Below, piece by piece: positions 24,756 through 33,304 of a DNA stretch of 64,000 nucleotides. The notes under the pieces were generated by a model. It made no database searches. It was not told where the DNA came from and worked only from the letters and a program-made list of their open reading frames with translations. Both the position numbers and the translations under genes were made by a program. The stretch is from positions 1,550,001 to 1,614,000 of the forward strand of contig OZ243044.1 in the NCBI GenBank assembly GCA_965212135.1, given 5' to 3'. This DNA is from Bin75 sp965212135 (lineage in GTDB: Bacteria; Nitrospirota; Nitrospiria; Nitrospirales; UBA8639). Each line of letters starts with the position of its first letter. Positions within the stretch are counted from its first letter, which is position 1.

Positions 24756-27209
24756 CTACCCCTCGACTTTTTCCACCAGCACCTTGAAGTGGTGCGCGTC
24801 GGCTTCCAGCGGATCTTCGGCGAGTACTTTATGCCCGTCATTGCGAAGACTCATGGGCACGTTTTTAATGGGATCTCCCGCGTCCAGCCACACTTCCAAT
24901 CGTTCACCGTCATCCAGCGTTTCGAGTTTCAATTTGGTTTTGACGTAATTCAGCGGACACATGACTCCCCGAAGATCCAGCACCGTCGCGTCTTGCGCGG
25001 ATTCGCGCTGAACGTCGGCCGGCGCGGCGTCGGGCACGGGTTGACCGTCTTCGGCACGTCCGAGCGTGAGGTTCCGGTCAATGGCTTCGGTCTGTTGCCG
25101 GCAGACGTCCACGAACCCTTTGGCAAAGGCCATCTTCGTTTTGGTGAATGCATCGGTGCTGTCTTTGGTGCCCATGTCGCCGGTTTTACCGGCAAGATCC
25201 CGGTACCTGTCGGGAATAAGCCCGTTGTGTCGAGCGGCAAACCGGTCGAATTCCGCTAACGTGTCCGCATCGGTGCTGGGATCAATGCCCTCCGTCACGA
25301 GCAGCGCTTTGGCGCCGGCCACCACGGCTCGATAGGCTTTGTTAATGGCCATCGCAAACTGACGTTTCTCGGCCAGCAGACGGGATTGGTACAGTTCCTG
25401 TTCGGCTTCCAGAATCCGATTGTCAATCATTTCCATGGCGCCGCCGGCACATTCCCCCGGCCCCAGGTCTTCAACCGTGAATTCCTCTTCGGCTTCCCAA
25501 TCAACATAGTACGACGGATCATCGTCATAGGACGGCGGAATGGAATACCCGAGGAGTTCTTCTTTGAGGGCGGCTTTGCCCGTTCGCTTCATAAACGCAT
25601 GGAGGCTTTCTCCTTCCCGGCGGTCCCGGCGATACACGGCCACCACGTGCGCAATCGCGGACGGGACGTTTTTGGCCGGGAGTTTGATGGTCATTTGCCC
25701 GATTTCCGCGGTTCCATTGACTCGTCCGCCCAGATGCAGCTCATACACCGGGGCAATATGGTTGCCGATGCGCTTGCCCACGCCGTGCAGACCAATGGTC
25801 GAGATATGGTGTTGGGCGCACGAATTATGGCAGCCGCTAATGTGGACCGTGGTTCCTTTCAAATCGTCCGGGACCTGTCCGGGCGGAAAAACTTCGGCCA
25901 GGGCCCGGGCCATGGCCTTGGAGGACGTGATCCCAAGCCCGCAGGTATCGGTCCCGGGGCAGGCCACAATGTCTTCGGTGTGATTGGCTCCGGGGTGTCC
26001 CAATCCCTGCGCCTTCAATGCGTGATAGAGGGCTTCCAGTTGTCCCTCCGCGACCCAGCGGATCATCAGATTCTGGCCGATCGTGGTGCGAACGTTGCCG
26101 TTGGAATAGTGTTCGGCCAGATCCGCCACCGCCAACATCTGCTCGGCGGTGATGTCGCCGATCGGCAGTTTCACGGCGGCGGCGGCAAACCCGGCCTGTC
26201 GTTGTTTCACCACGTTCGTGCGTCGCCACGTCGCGAACGACGATTCTTCGTGGCCGCCGTGGCCGTTCGCCCCATTCTTTGTCGGCAGAATCAGGGGAGC
26301 CGGGTCGGCATACGGGAGGAGTCGCAAGGGCGGATGAGAAGGCCTGGCGCCAAACAGCCCTTCATAGGCTTCTTCCCATCGGCGTCGAAATTCGTCAAAT
26401 CCCAGCTTTTCAATCACAAACTTCATCCGGGCTTTGCTCCGGTTTTTTCGGTTGCCGAGATTATCGAACACTTTAATGACGGCTTCAATGGACGGAATCA
26501 GATCATCCACGGGCACAAATTCCCGGAGAAGATGCGCGATCCGGGGCGCCGACCCCAACCCCCCGCCGGCCACCATGCGAAATCCCGGCGTGCCATCCTC
26601 GGCCTGCCTCGCCAGCAAGCCGACGTCGTGGATGGGCGTCATGGCGCAATCATGGTTGCAGCCGGACAAGGCGATTTTAAATTTTCGCGGCAGGCTCTGG
26701 TTGAGCGGATTGCGCAGCAGGTGTTGCGCCACGGCGTTCGCATGCGGGGTGACGTCAAACACTTCGCCCTGGCAGACCCCGGCCAGATGGCAGGCAGTGA
26801 CGTTGCGGACGGTGTTTCCACAGGCTTCACGAGTGGTGATCCCCACTGCCGCGAGTTTTCGCAGCACGGCGCCGATGTGCGGCAGCGGAATAAAGTGCAA
26901 TTGAATATCCTGCCGGGTGGTGACGTGTCCCACGCCGGTGGCATAGGTATCGGCCAGTTCTGCGATGCGGCGAAGCTGGTTGGCTGTCAGGCCGCCAAAG
27001 GGGATTTTGATGCGAACCATTTGCACGTCCGGTTGGCGTTGTCCATAGATGCCGTATTGCAGCCGGAACGGCTTAAACTGCTCCATGGGAACGTCACCGT
27101 CCTGTACCCGTTTGACCTCTTCCTCAAACGTTTGAATTTCTTCCTGAATCTCTTGGGGAATGGGGATAGTCTGAATTTCAGGAATCGTAGAGAGTCTGCC
27201 CGTGTTCAT
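24756..27209 (-). CDS. Ferredoxin-type sulfite/nitrite reductase with HEPN-like and TusA-like C-terminal domains
   Basis: Two ferredoxin-like/catalytic repeats fill the first ~600 residues. The siroheme-4Fe-4S ligands are visible as CPGTDTCGLGI and SGCHNSC. The C-terminal extension has a helical HEPN-like segment (QFAMAINKAYRAVVAGAKALL...) and then a TusA-type domain, LDLRGVMCPLNYVKTKLKLE, with the sulfur-carrier Cys. I placed the start at ATG with GGAGG 7 bases upstream. The context (cysH, cysD, cysN) indicates sulfite to sulfide. The TusA domain suggests the product sulfur is handed on directly. 817 aa. Confidence 0.9.
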   Translation of the reverse strand: MNTGRLSTIPEIQTIPIPQEIQEEIQTFEEEVKRVQDGDVPMEQFKPFRLQYGIYGQRQPDVQMVRIKIPFGGLTANQLRRIAELADTYATGVGHVTTRQDIQLHFIPLPHIGAVLRKLAAVGITTREACGNTVRNVTACHLAGVCQGEVFDVTPHANAVAQHLLRNPLNQSLPRKFKIALSGCNHDCAMTPIHDVGLLARQAEDGTPGFRMVAGGGLGSAPRIAHLLREFVPVDDLIPSIEAVIKVFDNLGNRKNRSKARMKFVIEKLGFDEFRRRWEEAYEGLFGARPSHPPLRLLPYADPAPLILPTKNGANGHGGHEESSFATWRRTNVVKQRQAGFAAAAVKLPIGDITAEQMLAVADLAEHYSNGNVRTTIGQNLMIRWVAEGQLEALYHALKAQGLGHPGANHTEDIVACPGTDTCGLGITSSKAMARALAEVFPPGQVPDDLKGTTVHISGCHNSCAQHHISTIGLHGVGKRIGNHIAPVYELHLGGRVNGTAEIGQMTIKLPAKNVPSAIAHVVAVYRRDRREGESLHAFMKRTGKAALKEELLGYSIPPSYDDDPSYYVDWEAEEEFTVEDLGPGECAGGAMEMIDNRILEAEQELYQSRLLAEKRQFAMAINKAYRAVVAGAKALLVTEGIDPSTDADTLAEFDRFAARHNGLIPDRYRDLAGKTGDMGTKDSTDAFTKTKMAFAKGFVDVCRQQTEAIDRNLTLGRAEDGQPVPDAAPADVQRESAQDATVLDLRGVMCPLNYVKTKLKLETLDDGERLEVWLDAGDPIKNVPMSLRNDGHKVLAEDPLEADAHHFKVLVEKVEG

Positions 27210-27294
27210 GATGCGCCTCCGGAATGTGTCCTGTCGCCTGCGTCCATGGTGTGTGTGAACATGGCCGGTTGGGGTTCCCCCGCCGCCCTCACTG

Positions 27295-27750
27295 TCAAAT
27301 ATGGTACATCGGAGCCCGCGTCTGTTCGAGCCGCGCATACTGTTCAATCAGGGATTGCAGCGTGACGGAACGCAGCACCTCGCGCTCGGCCTGATGCACG
27401 CGATCCCAGATGGTCGAGAGCAAGGATTCCTGATGCGAAGGCCACCGGGTCTGTCCGTTCGTGCCGGCCTCTCGTGTTTCGGGTTCGGCTTGACCGTGCA
27501 TCGTTTCAACAATGGCGGCCAGTGACACCTCGGACGGCGGTTGCCGAAGCACGTATCCTCCCTGTGGGCCCCTGACGCTGTCAACGACTCCCCCGTGTTT
27601 TAACGCATGAAGCACTTGCTCAATAAAACGTGGAGGGATGATTTGCCGTCGGGCAATCACCCTGGCTTGAATCGGCCCCTCTCCATAGCGCAGGGCGAGG
27701 TCCAGCGCCGCAAAAATCGCATAGGTCACTTTAAGCGGAATCCTGATCAT
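27295..27750 (-). CDS. Rrf2-family regulator (CymR-like)
   Basis: A winged-helix Rrf2 protein of 151 residues (KVTYAIFAALDLALRYGEGPIQARVIARRQIIPPRFIEQVLHALKHGGVVDSVRGPQGGY). It contains no cysteine, so it cannot bind an Fe-S cluster as IscR or NsrR do. That favours a CymR-type sulfur regulator working with a cysteine synthase complex. It is the first gene of the sulfate-assimilation block, 85 bases ahead of the sulfite reductase. A consensus promoter and a CymR-box-like site precede it, so autoregulation of the whole block is likely. Confidence 0.85.
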   Translation of the reverse strand: MIRIPLKVTYAIFAALDLALRYGEGPIQARVIARRQIIPPRFIEQVLHALKHGGVVDSVRGPQGGYVLRQPPSEVSLAAIVETMHGQAEPETREAGTNGQTRWPSHQESLLSTIWDRVHQAEREVLRSVTLQSLIEQYARLEQTRAPMYHI

Positions 27751-27758
27751 CGTAATTC

Positions 27759-27814
27759 ATATATTTCCGATAGGAATTATAAACTATTATAATCGTCAGT
27801 GGTGAGCGTGTCAA
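27759..27814 (-). promoter_or_regulatory. Consensus sigma70 promoter and CymR-like operator of the sulfur operon
   Basis: On the minus strand TTGACA (27814-27809) and TATAAT (27791-27786) are separated by exactly 17 bases, a perfect consensus. Transcription should start near 27779. Across that point the plus strand reads ATTTCCGATAGGAATTAT (27762-27779 region), a dyad that ends in the ATNGGAATT half of the known CymR site. The promoter call is strong, and the operator call is inferred. Confidence 0.75.
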
Positions 27815-27834
27815 CATCACAGGCAATACACGTT

Positions 27835-29031
27835 TCAGGCTTTGCCGGCGTGAATGCCTAACTCTTTGAACGTGGAAAGAATTTTTTGGTTGACGCCCTT
27901 GATGAAGATGGATGAGGAGGCAAATTCCCTCCGATGCGGGTAGTCCCTTCGTAGTTGCTGAAATGCCCGTGGGCGCATGGGTTCGGGCATGGCGAGCAAT
28001 GTCATAATTCGTGCGTGGTCTCCGGGGAGGTCGTACAGCGTGGTGGCGATGTCATGGGCGAGAGTTTGGCAATCCTTGCCGGTTCCATCACGGTGAAGGG
28101 GAGGCGACGTCTCCGGTGCCCGGTGTGTGGGCGGTCGCAGATTCGCCGGTGGTGTCCACGTCGGCTCAATGCCCCAAAAACGGCAGCAGGCTTGATAGAT
28201 CATCACTGTCCCATTGATTTTTCCGTCGGCGGAGTGGCCGGCAATGTGAGGGGTGCCAATCGTGACCCGGTGTAGCAGGTTCCAGTTGATGACCGGTTCC
28301 CCCTCCCAGACGTCCATGACCGCTCCCCCGATGGCGTGCCCGTCCAAGGCCTCAAGCAGAGCGTCATTATCCACCACGCCTCCGCGCGCCGTATTGATCA
28401 GCATGGTAGAAGGAGCCATGCGGGCCAGTTCGTCTTTGCCGATTAAATGCCACGTGGAGTCAGGCCCCTCGACGGTCAAGGGGACGTGAAGGGTCAGGAA
28501 GTCGGCCTGGATGGCCTCGGCGAGCGGCCGATAGCGCGGGTCGCCGGTTGCGCGCGCCAATGGCGGGTCGCAAAGCACGGGATGCATGCCCAGCGCCTCT
28601 GCCTTGCGGGCCACGCGGCTGCCAATCCGGCCGACGCCAACAACCCCGATGGTTTTTCCGGAAAGGACGAGGCCCCTTTGGTGAGCCGCCGTCAGCAAGG
28701 CCGTCAGGACGTACTCGGCGACGGAATTCGCATTGGACCCGAGGGCCGCGGCAAACTCGATGCCCCGGTCGGCTAAATATCGTTGGTCAACATGATCAAC
28801 GCCCGTGCTCGCGGTGCCCACAAATTGCACGGCGCTGTCGGTCAACAGCGCCGCGTTGACCGTGGTGAAGGATCGAACAATGAGCGCCTGGGTGTTCCGA
28901 AGCGTCTCACGGGTCATGGCTCGTCCCGGGAGGATGGTCACGGAGCCCAGATGCGAAAACGCGTCCAGGGCAAAAGGAATCGTGTCATCAACCACGAGTT
29001 GTATGGGGATGGGCGCCGGCGGTTTCATCAT
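27835..29031 (-). CDS. pdxB: 4-phosphoerythronate dehydrogenase PdxB
   Basis: PdxB oxidises 4-phosphoerythronate in pyridoxal phosphate synthesis. The D-2-hydroxyacid dehydrogenase fold is clear: GTASTGVDHVD, NSVAEYVLTALL, NAD-binding GKTIGVVGVGRIGSRVARKAEALGM (the glycines of GVGRIG), INTARGGVVDNDALLEAL and TPHIAGHSADGKINGT. The last is characteristic of PdxB. At 398 aa it has the PdxB C-terminal dimerisation domain. A second Met one codon in is an alternative start. It is a lone gene on its strand. Confidence 0.88.
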   Translation of the reverse strand: MMKPPAPIPIQLVVDDTIPFALDAFSHLGSVTILPGRAMTRETLRNTQALIVRSFTTVNAALLTDSAVQFVGTASTGVDHVDQRYLADRGIEFAAALGSNANSVAEYVLTALLTAAHQRGLVLSGKTIGVVGVGRIGSRVARKAEALGMHPVLCDPPLARATGDPRYRPLAEAIQADFLTLHVPLTVEGPDSTWHLIGKDELARMAPSTMLINTARGGVVDNDALLEALDGHAIGGAVMDVWEGEPVINWNLLHRVTIGTPHIAGHSADGKINGTVMIYQACCRFWGIEPTWTPPANLRPPTHRAPETSPPLHRDGTGKDCQTLAHDIATTLYDLPGDHARIMTLLAMPEPMRPRAFQQLRRDYPHRREFASSSIFIKGVNQKILSTFKELGIHAGKA

Positions 29032-29169
29032 GAAGGTCGTCCCTTTTCTTTCCGTGCCTGTATAGCATACAATTCTATCGTATGCGGGTGAGTCGGGGAA
29101 GCGGGAATGTTCGGACGCAACGGTGCGGTGCCGATGACGAATAACACAGTGAACAGGGAAAGGTAAGCC

Positions 29170-29790
29170 ATGGCCCCAAAAATGAAAGCGACGAAAAAAC
29201 CGGCGTCATCCGGACGAACGACAGAACGAACCAACAAGACGACGCGTCAGCGGTCGCCAGCGACGGCCAACCGTCAGGCGAAAGGCGCGACCGGCGCGAA
29301 GGCCGTGCCCGGCCCGTCAACCATGGCCTTGAAAGTCGGACAAAAGGCCCCGGCCTTTTCCCTGCCGAATCAGGACGGGAAACTCACGCGGCTCACCGAT
29401 TTCACCGGAAAGAAAGTCGTGCTGTATTGTTACCCCAAAGACGATACGCCGGGTTGCACCAAAGAGTCCTGTGCCTTTCGCGACGTCCCGGAGGAACTGC
29501 ATGACTGCGGCGCGGTGGTGCTGGGGGTCAGCGGAGATTCCGTGGACTCTCACAAAAAATTTGCGCAAAAATTCGATCTCAATTTCTCCTTGTTGAGCGA
29601 TGACCGGAAAACCATGTTGCGGGCTTACGGCGTGTGGAAGGAAAAATCGATGTACGGCCGAAAATTTATGGGCATCGAGCGCACGACGTTCATCATCAAC
29701 GAGCAGGGAAAAATTGCCGCCGTCTTTCAGAAAGTCAAAGTGGACGGCCACGTGGAGGAAGTCCTGGCCGAGCTGGACGTCCTGCCGTAG
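29170..29790 (+). CDS. bcp: Thiol peroxiredoxin (BCP/PrxQ) with basic N-terminal extension
   Basis: A thioredoxin-dependent peroxidase. The peroxidatic Cys is in DDTPGCTKESCAFRD and a resolving Cys lies five residues later. The catalytic core begins at MALKVGQKAPAFSL. Ahead of it are ~51 residues rich in Lys, Arg, Thr and Ala with no signal-peptide character, predicted disordered. An AAAGG site precedes the first ATG, which supports the long form. An internal Met at the core start (29323) could give the standard ~155-residue protein. Confidence 0.9.
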   Translation: MAPKMKATKKPASSGRTTERTNKTTRQRSPATANRQAKGATGAKAVPGPSTMALKVGQKAPAFSLPNQDGKLTRLTDFTGKKVVLYCYPKDDTPGCTKESCAFRDVPEELHDCGAVVLGVSGDSVDSHKKFAQKFDLNFSLLSDDRKTMLRAYGVWKEKSMYGRKFMGIERTTFIINEQGKIAAVFQKVKVDGHVEEVLAELDVLP

Positions 29791-29855
29791 CGCGGTGGCG
29801 CATCAGACGCAAACGTTCACGTTCCGCCCCGTGCGGGTGTGCGGGAGGTTGCGGA

Positions 29856-30422
29856 TTACCGTAGCAGGATGTTTTTGGCCTGCTGGTACGGGGGAGGCTG
29901 CATGCGGTCCAGGTCCTGGCGCACGAACCCGAGACCGGCCACGCACAGTTCAAAGTTCGAAGAGAGCTTTTGAAACAGCACCGGATGTTCTTTGAAGGCG
30001 CCTCGTTGAAATGAGGCGACAATGCCATACGACCGTTTTCCCGCCTTCATGTAATTCACGAAATGATCTTTGTGGTAAATCATCCCTTCGGCCTTGAGAT
30101 GGTTCAGGTATTCCGGAAACAGGCCCGCGATAAACAACGTGAGATCGCCGATGTGCCGGTGAATTTCCCGTTCCCGGTCACGGGCGGGGGCGTCCGCCGC
30201 GAGTTCGGATTCGTATAAGAGTTCGGCCACCGTTTCGACCGGCTGTCCGTGTTGATTGTTCATGTGCCGCAGATGATCAATATGGGAGAATTCGACGAGC
30301 AGATTCGAGAGATAGGCGGTCACGTTAAAATCGGGCCACCCCAGGGACTCGGTAAAGCGGCGTTCCGTCAGTGCGCCCAGTAATCGCCTGAGTGGATGAT
30401 GTTCAGGAACAACGGCCGCCAT
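29856..30422 (-). CDS. Hypothetical cytosolic protein (188 aa)
   Basis: I do not recognise this protein. It is helical and polar, with no membrane segment or Cys motif, and has many His residues near the N-terminus (HHPLRRLLGALTERRF, SHIDHLRHMNNQHGQP). It ends RQDLDRMQPPPYQQAKNILLR. It is convergent with bcp. The reading frame has GC-rich codon use like neighbouring genes, which supports it being real. Confidence 0.65.
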   Translation of the reverse strand: MAAVVPEHHPLRRLLGALTERRFTESLGWPDFNVTAYLSNLLVEFSHIDHLRHMNNQHGQPVETVAELLYESELAADAPARDREREIHRHIGDLTLFIAGLFPEYLNHLKAEGMIYHKDHFVNYMKAGKRSYGIVASFQRGAFKEHPVLFQKLSSNFELCVAGLGFVRQDLDRMQPPPYQQAKNILLR

Positions 30423-30588
30423 GCGTGCCCTCCTCCGGTCCGATGACGAGATGGCGCTGGTTCAGACTGTCCTTAGGCCCTTTCCCGATTGCGCGATTTC
30501 GACCACGCCTCCATTGTCCCAGATTGCCTCCCGTGGCTGTCAAGAACGCATGTCACCGGGCCTCATGCTTCAAGGTCGCGGTCATCCG

Positions 30589-32208
30589 TCAGTCCCGATG
30601 CGGGCGGACAAACGGCATGTGCCGTCGCACCATGCTCCACACGACGTCTTGCTCGTCGGAGCGCAACAGCGCCTGTATGCCGAGATAGCCGGTCATGCTC
30701 AGGCCGATTCCCACCAGTAACATGATGGCCTTGGCCAGCCATTCGTCTTCGCGCTGCCAGACGGCCAGATTTGCCACCCACGTACAGGCGAGCATCACGG
30801 GGATGGTCGCGAGTCCGGCTTGACCAAACGCCCGCCCCACCGCTCGCCAGTCAATGCCGCCCAGGCGACGCGTGAGAATGCCGAGCAGCATGCCGATGTT
30901 GACCATGGCCGCGAGCGCCGTCGCCAGGGCCAGCCCGGCGTGTTCCAGCGGCTTCATCAGGAGCCATGCCAACGCGATATTGGTGAGCATGGCCAGCACC
31001 GCCGTGATGGCCGGTGTCTTTGTGTCGTGGAGCGCGTAAAAGGCCGAGACGATGATGCGAATGCCGGCAAAGGCCCACAGTCCCACGGCATAGGCCGCCA
31101 GCGCGGCGGCGGTGCCGTGCGTGTCGGCGGTGGTAAAGGCGCCGTGTTCAAAAAACACGTGCACAATCGGGTACCGAAGAACAATGAGTCCGACCATCGC
31201 GGGCAGCATCACAAACCCGGTCATGCGAAGCCCGAATCCCAGCGTGTCTCGCAGGTCATCCGTGGCCCTGCGAGACGCCTGGTCCGCCAGGATGGGAAGA
31301 AGAGCCGTGGCCAGGGCAATGCCGAAAATTCCCAATGGAAACTGGATGAGTCTCATGCCGTAAAACAGGTACGTCGGTCCGCCCGGAAAATACGACGCCA
31401 GGATGGTGCTCACGGTGATGTTGATCTGTGTAGCGGAGATCCCCAGCAACGACGGGACAATCAAGCCCCCGATCTTCCGCACGCCGGGATGCCGGGGGGT
31501 GAATCGCCAGTGAAACGGGAGCCCGCGTTTGTGAATGCCGGGCAATTGGATGACGAATTGCGCCAGCCCGCCGATGACCACGCCGATGACCACGCCGATG
31601 ATCGGTTCTGCCAGCGCCGGGGCGAGAAACAGCGCCGAGACGATAATGCAGACGTTGAACAACACCGGGGCGAGGGCGGGTGCGGCAAACGCCCGCAGGG
31701 AATTGAGCATGCCCATGGTTAAGGCCGCCAGACTGACGAAGATCAGGTAGGGGAACATCATCCGGGTGAGGAGCGTGGTGAGACGGAGCCGTTCGGGGTC
31801 ATCGTGAAATCCGGGCGCAAAGACCCACACGATGGCCGGCGCCGCGACCACGCCAATCAGGGTGAGCGCCGTGACGATGGACAGCAGCGTGGTAAACGCG
31901 GCGCCGGCCAGTTCCCACGTGTCTTGTTTGCTGCGAAGGGTGTGGTATTCGGTGAAGACGGGAATGAAGGCGGAGGACATGGAACCTTCCGCCAGGAGTT
32001 CGCGTAACAGGTTTGGGATGCGATAGGCGACAAAAAACGCATCGGCGGCCATGGTCGCTCCCAGCAGTCGCGCGAGAATGATATCGCGCGCGAATCCCAG
32101 GATGCGGCTGGACAAGGTGGCCGTTCCGATGAGACCGGCGGACCTGGCTATGGCATGATGCTCGTCGGTGTTCCGGGGTGGCGGTTCCTGGGACATTACG
32201 GGAGCCAT
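30589..32208 (-). CDS. murJ: Lipid II flippase MurJ
   Basis: MurJ (MviN) moves lipid-linked peptidoglycan precursor across the inner membrane. The protein has 539 residues with about 14 hydrophobic segments and the family hallmarks GTATLSSRILGFARDIILARLLGATMAADAFFVAYRIPNLLRELLAEGSMSSAFIPVF near the N-terminus and YLFYGMRLIQFPLGIFGIALATALLP mid-way. It starts 3 bases after the TerB-like gene stop and is probably co-transcribed with it. A second Met at codon 5 is an alternative start. Confidence 0.94.
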   Translation of the reverse strand: MAPVMSQEPPPRNTDEHHAIARSAGLIGTATLSSRILGFARDIILARLLGATMAADAFFVAYRIPNLLRELLAEGSMSSAFIPVFTEYHTLRSKQDTWELAGAAFTTLLSIVTALTLIGVVAAPAIVWVFAPGFHDDPERLRLTTLLTRMMFPYLIFVSLAALTMGMLNSLRAFAAPALAPVLFNVCIIVSALFLAPALAEPIIGVVIGVVIGGLAQFVIQLPGIHKRGLPFHWRFTPRHPGVRKIGGLIVPSLLGISATQINITVSTILASYFPGGPTYLFYGMRLIQFPLGIFGIALATALLPILADQASRRATDDLRDTLGFGLRMTGFVMLPAMVGLIVLRYPIVHVFFEHGAFTTADTHGTAAALAAYAVGLWAFAGIRIIVSAFYALHDTKTPAITAVLAMLTNIALAWLLMKPLEHAGLALATALAAMVNIGMLLGILTRRLGGIDWRAVGRAFGQAGLATIPVMLACTWVANLAVWQREDEWLAKAIMLLVGIGLSMTGYLGIQALLRSDEQDVVWSMVRRHMPFVRPHRD

Positions 32209-32211
32209 GAC

Positions 32212-33138
32212 CTACAATCCGCCTCGATGGTGCCGAGGGATGGTTAATTTCGCGTTGACGAATTCCTGATGAGACAGTTCAAGCGACTTGGCAATGTGCC
32301 GAATCGCTTCAATCTCGGCATGAGAGGTCTGTTCCGCGGCGTTGGCAACCGCAAAGAGGCACAGGAGAAAGGTTTTGCGCTCTTCAAGGGTGGTGTAGGC
32401 GCAAAACCCCCTGGTGAGCCGGACGAGATCCAGGCCGTGCATGATGCGGGTGCGGCTCATGTCGGTGATCAGCCGCGCTTCATCTTCGGGCACCTTCCAG
32501 AGTTCCTGGAGTCCCAGGCGCATGGCTTCGCGTTCCCGATGGCACACCTCATTGTCAACCCACGCCACGTGCGCCATCAGCCCCGCGGCCAGACAAATTT
32601 TGCGGGCCTCCGTCTCCGGGATTGAAAGCATGCGTCCTTGGTCGTGCATCTCCGACGTGAATTGGAAGTAAATCGTGTTCTTGATAAAATCTTCAATGCG
32701 GTCTTCGCGCGCGGAGCGTCCTTGATACCGACCGGCGTTGCGTTGCAAGGTCCGTCGAAGCGGGCCGCCGAGATGGGTGAAGAGACCGGTGCCGCGCGTT
32801 TCGATATCGTGACGAAGACGGACGAGAAACGCCGATTCACCGCCTTGTTGTGCCTCATCGCCGGCAACCAGTTTCTCCAGGGCCTGCAGAACGAATTGTT
32901 TGTCCCCGGATGATCGAATGCCGGAGAGGACACGGTCGAGCAGGTCTTGACGTTCGGCGTCGGTGACGGTATGGGTCATGTAGAGTTCGAGTTGCGTCCA
33001 ATCTTCCCCGGAAATCTCCGGGAGCACAAACAGGAGTTCCTTCAGGGCGTTGATTTCTTCCTGCCGGAGCCGGCCGTCAATCCAGGCGATGCCGATGATC
33101 AGCTTCCCGAGATCGAGAATACAATCCTTGGTTGGCAT
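32212..33138 (-). CDS. TerB-like (tellurite-resistance-type) helical protein
   Basis: The chosen ATG has AGGGAGG 6 bases upstream. The frame stays open further upstream, but that part is antisense to the next gene. The protein (308 aa) has two acidic helical segments resembling TerB repeats (GKLIIGIAWIDGRLRQEEINALKELLFVLPEIS and MAHVAWVDNEVCHREREAMRLGLQELW). TerB domains bind metal and sit near membranes. Tellurite resistance should not be assumed. It is directly upstream of murJ, suggesting an envelope role. Confidence 0.75.
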   Translation of the reverse strand: MPTKDCILDLGKLIIGIAWIDGRLRQEEINALKELLFVLPEISGEDWTQLELYMTHTVTDAERQDLLDRVLSGIRSSGDKQFVLQALEKLVAGDEAQQGGESAFLVRLRHDIETRGTGLFTHLGGPLRRTLQRNAGRYQGRSAREDRIEDFIKNTIYFQFTSEMHDQGRMLSIPETEARKICLAAGLMAHVAWVDNEVCHREREAMRLGLQELWKVPEDEARLITDMSRTRIMHGLDLVRLTRGFCAYTTLEERKTFLLCLFAVANAAEQTSHAEIEAIRHIAKSLELSHQEFVNAKLTIPRHHRGGL

Positions 33139-33304
33139 GTGTCCTCCCTTGACCGCGTGACGTTCGGTTTCATTGACACTCAAAAGCCCCTTTCTATACC
33201 ATCCTTGCTTCATCTTTGTCTTGGGGAAAAGGACAAAGTGAGGCCGTGGTGGTTTTGTGTGACGGGAGCCCAACCGCAAGCCAGGCTCACTTTCTCCGGC
33301 AAGA

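Noticed and set aside
25386..27365. Long open frame (659 codons) on the plus strand
   Set aside because: It is antisense to the sulfite reductase gene, whose motifs are unmistakable. The plus-strand product is Arg/His/Gly-rich with no family pattern.
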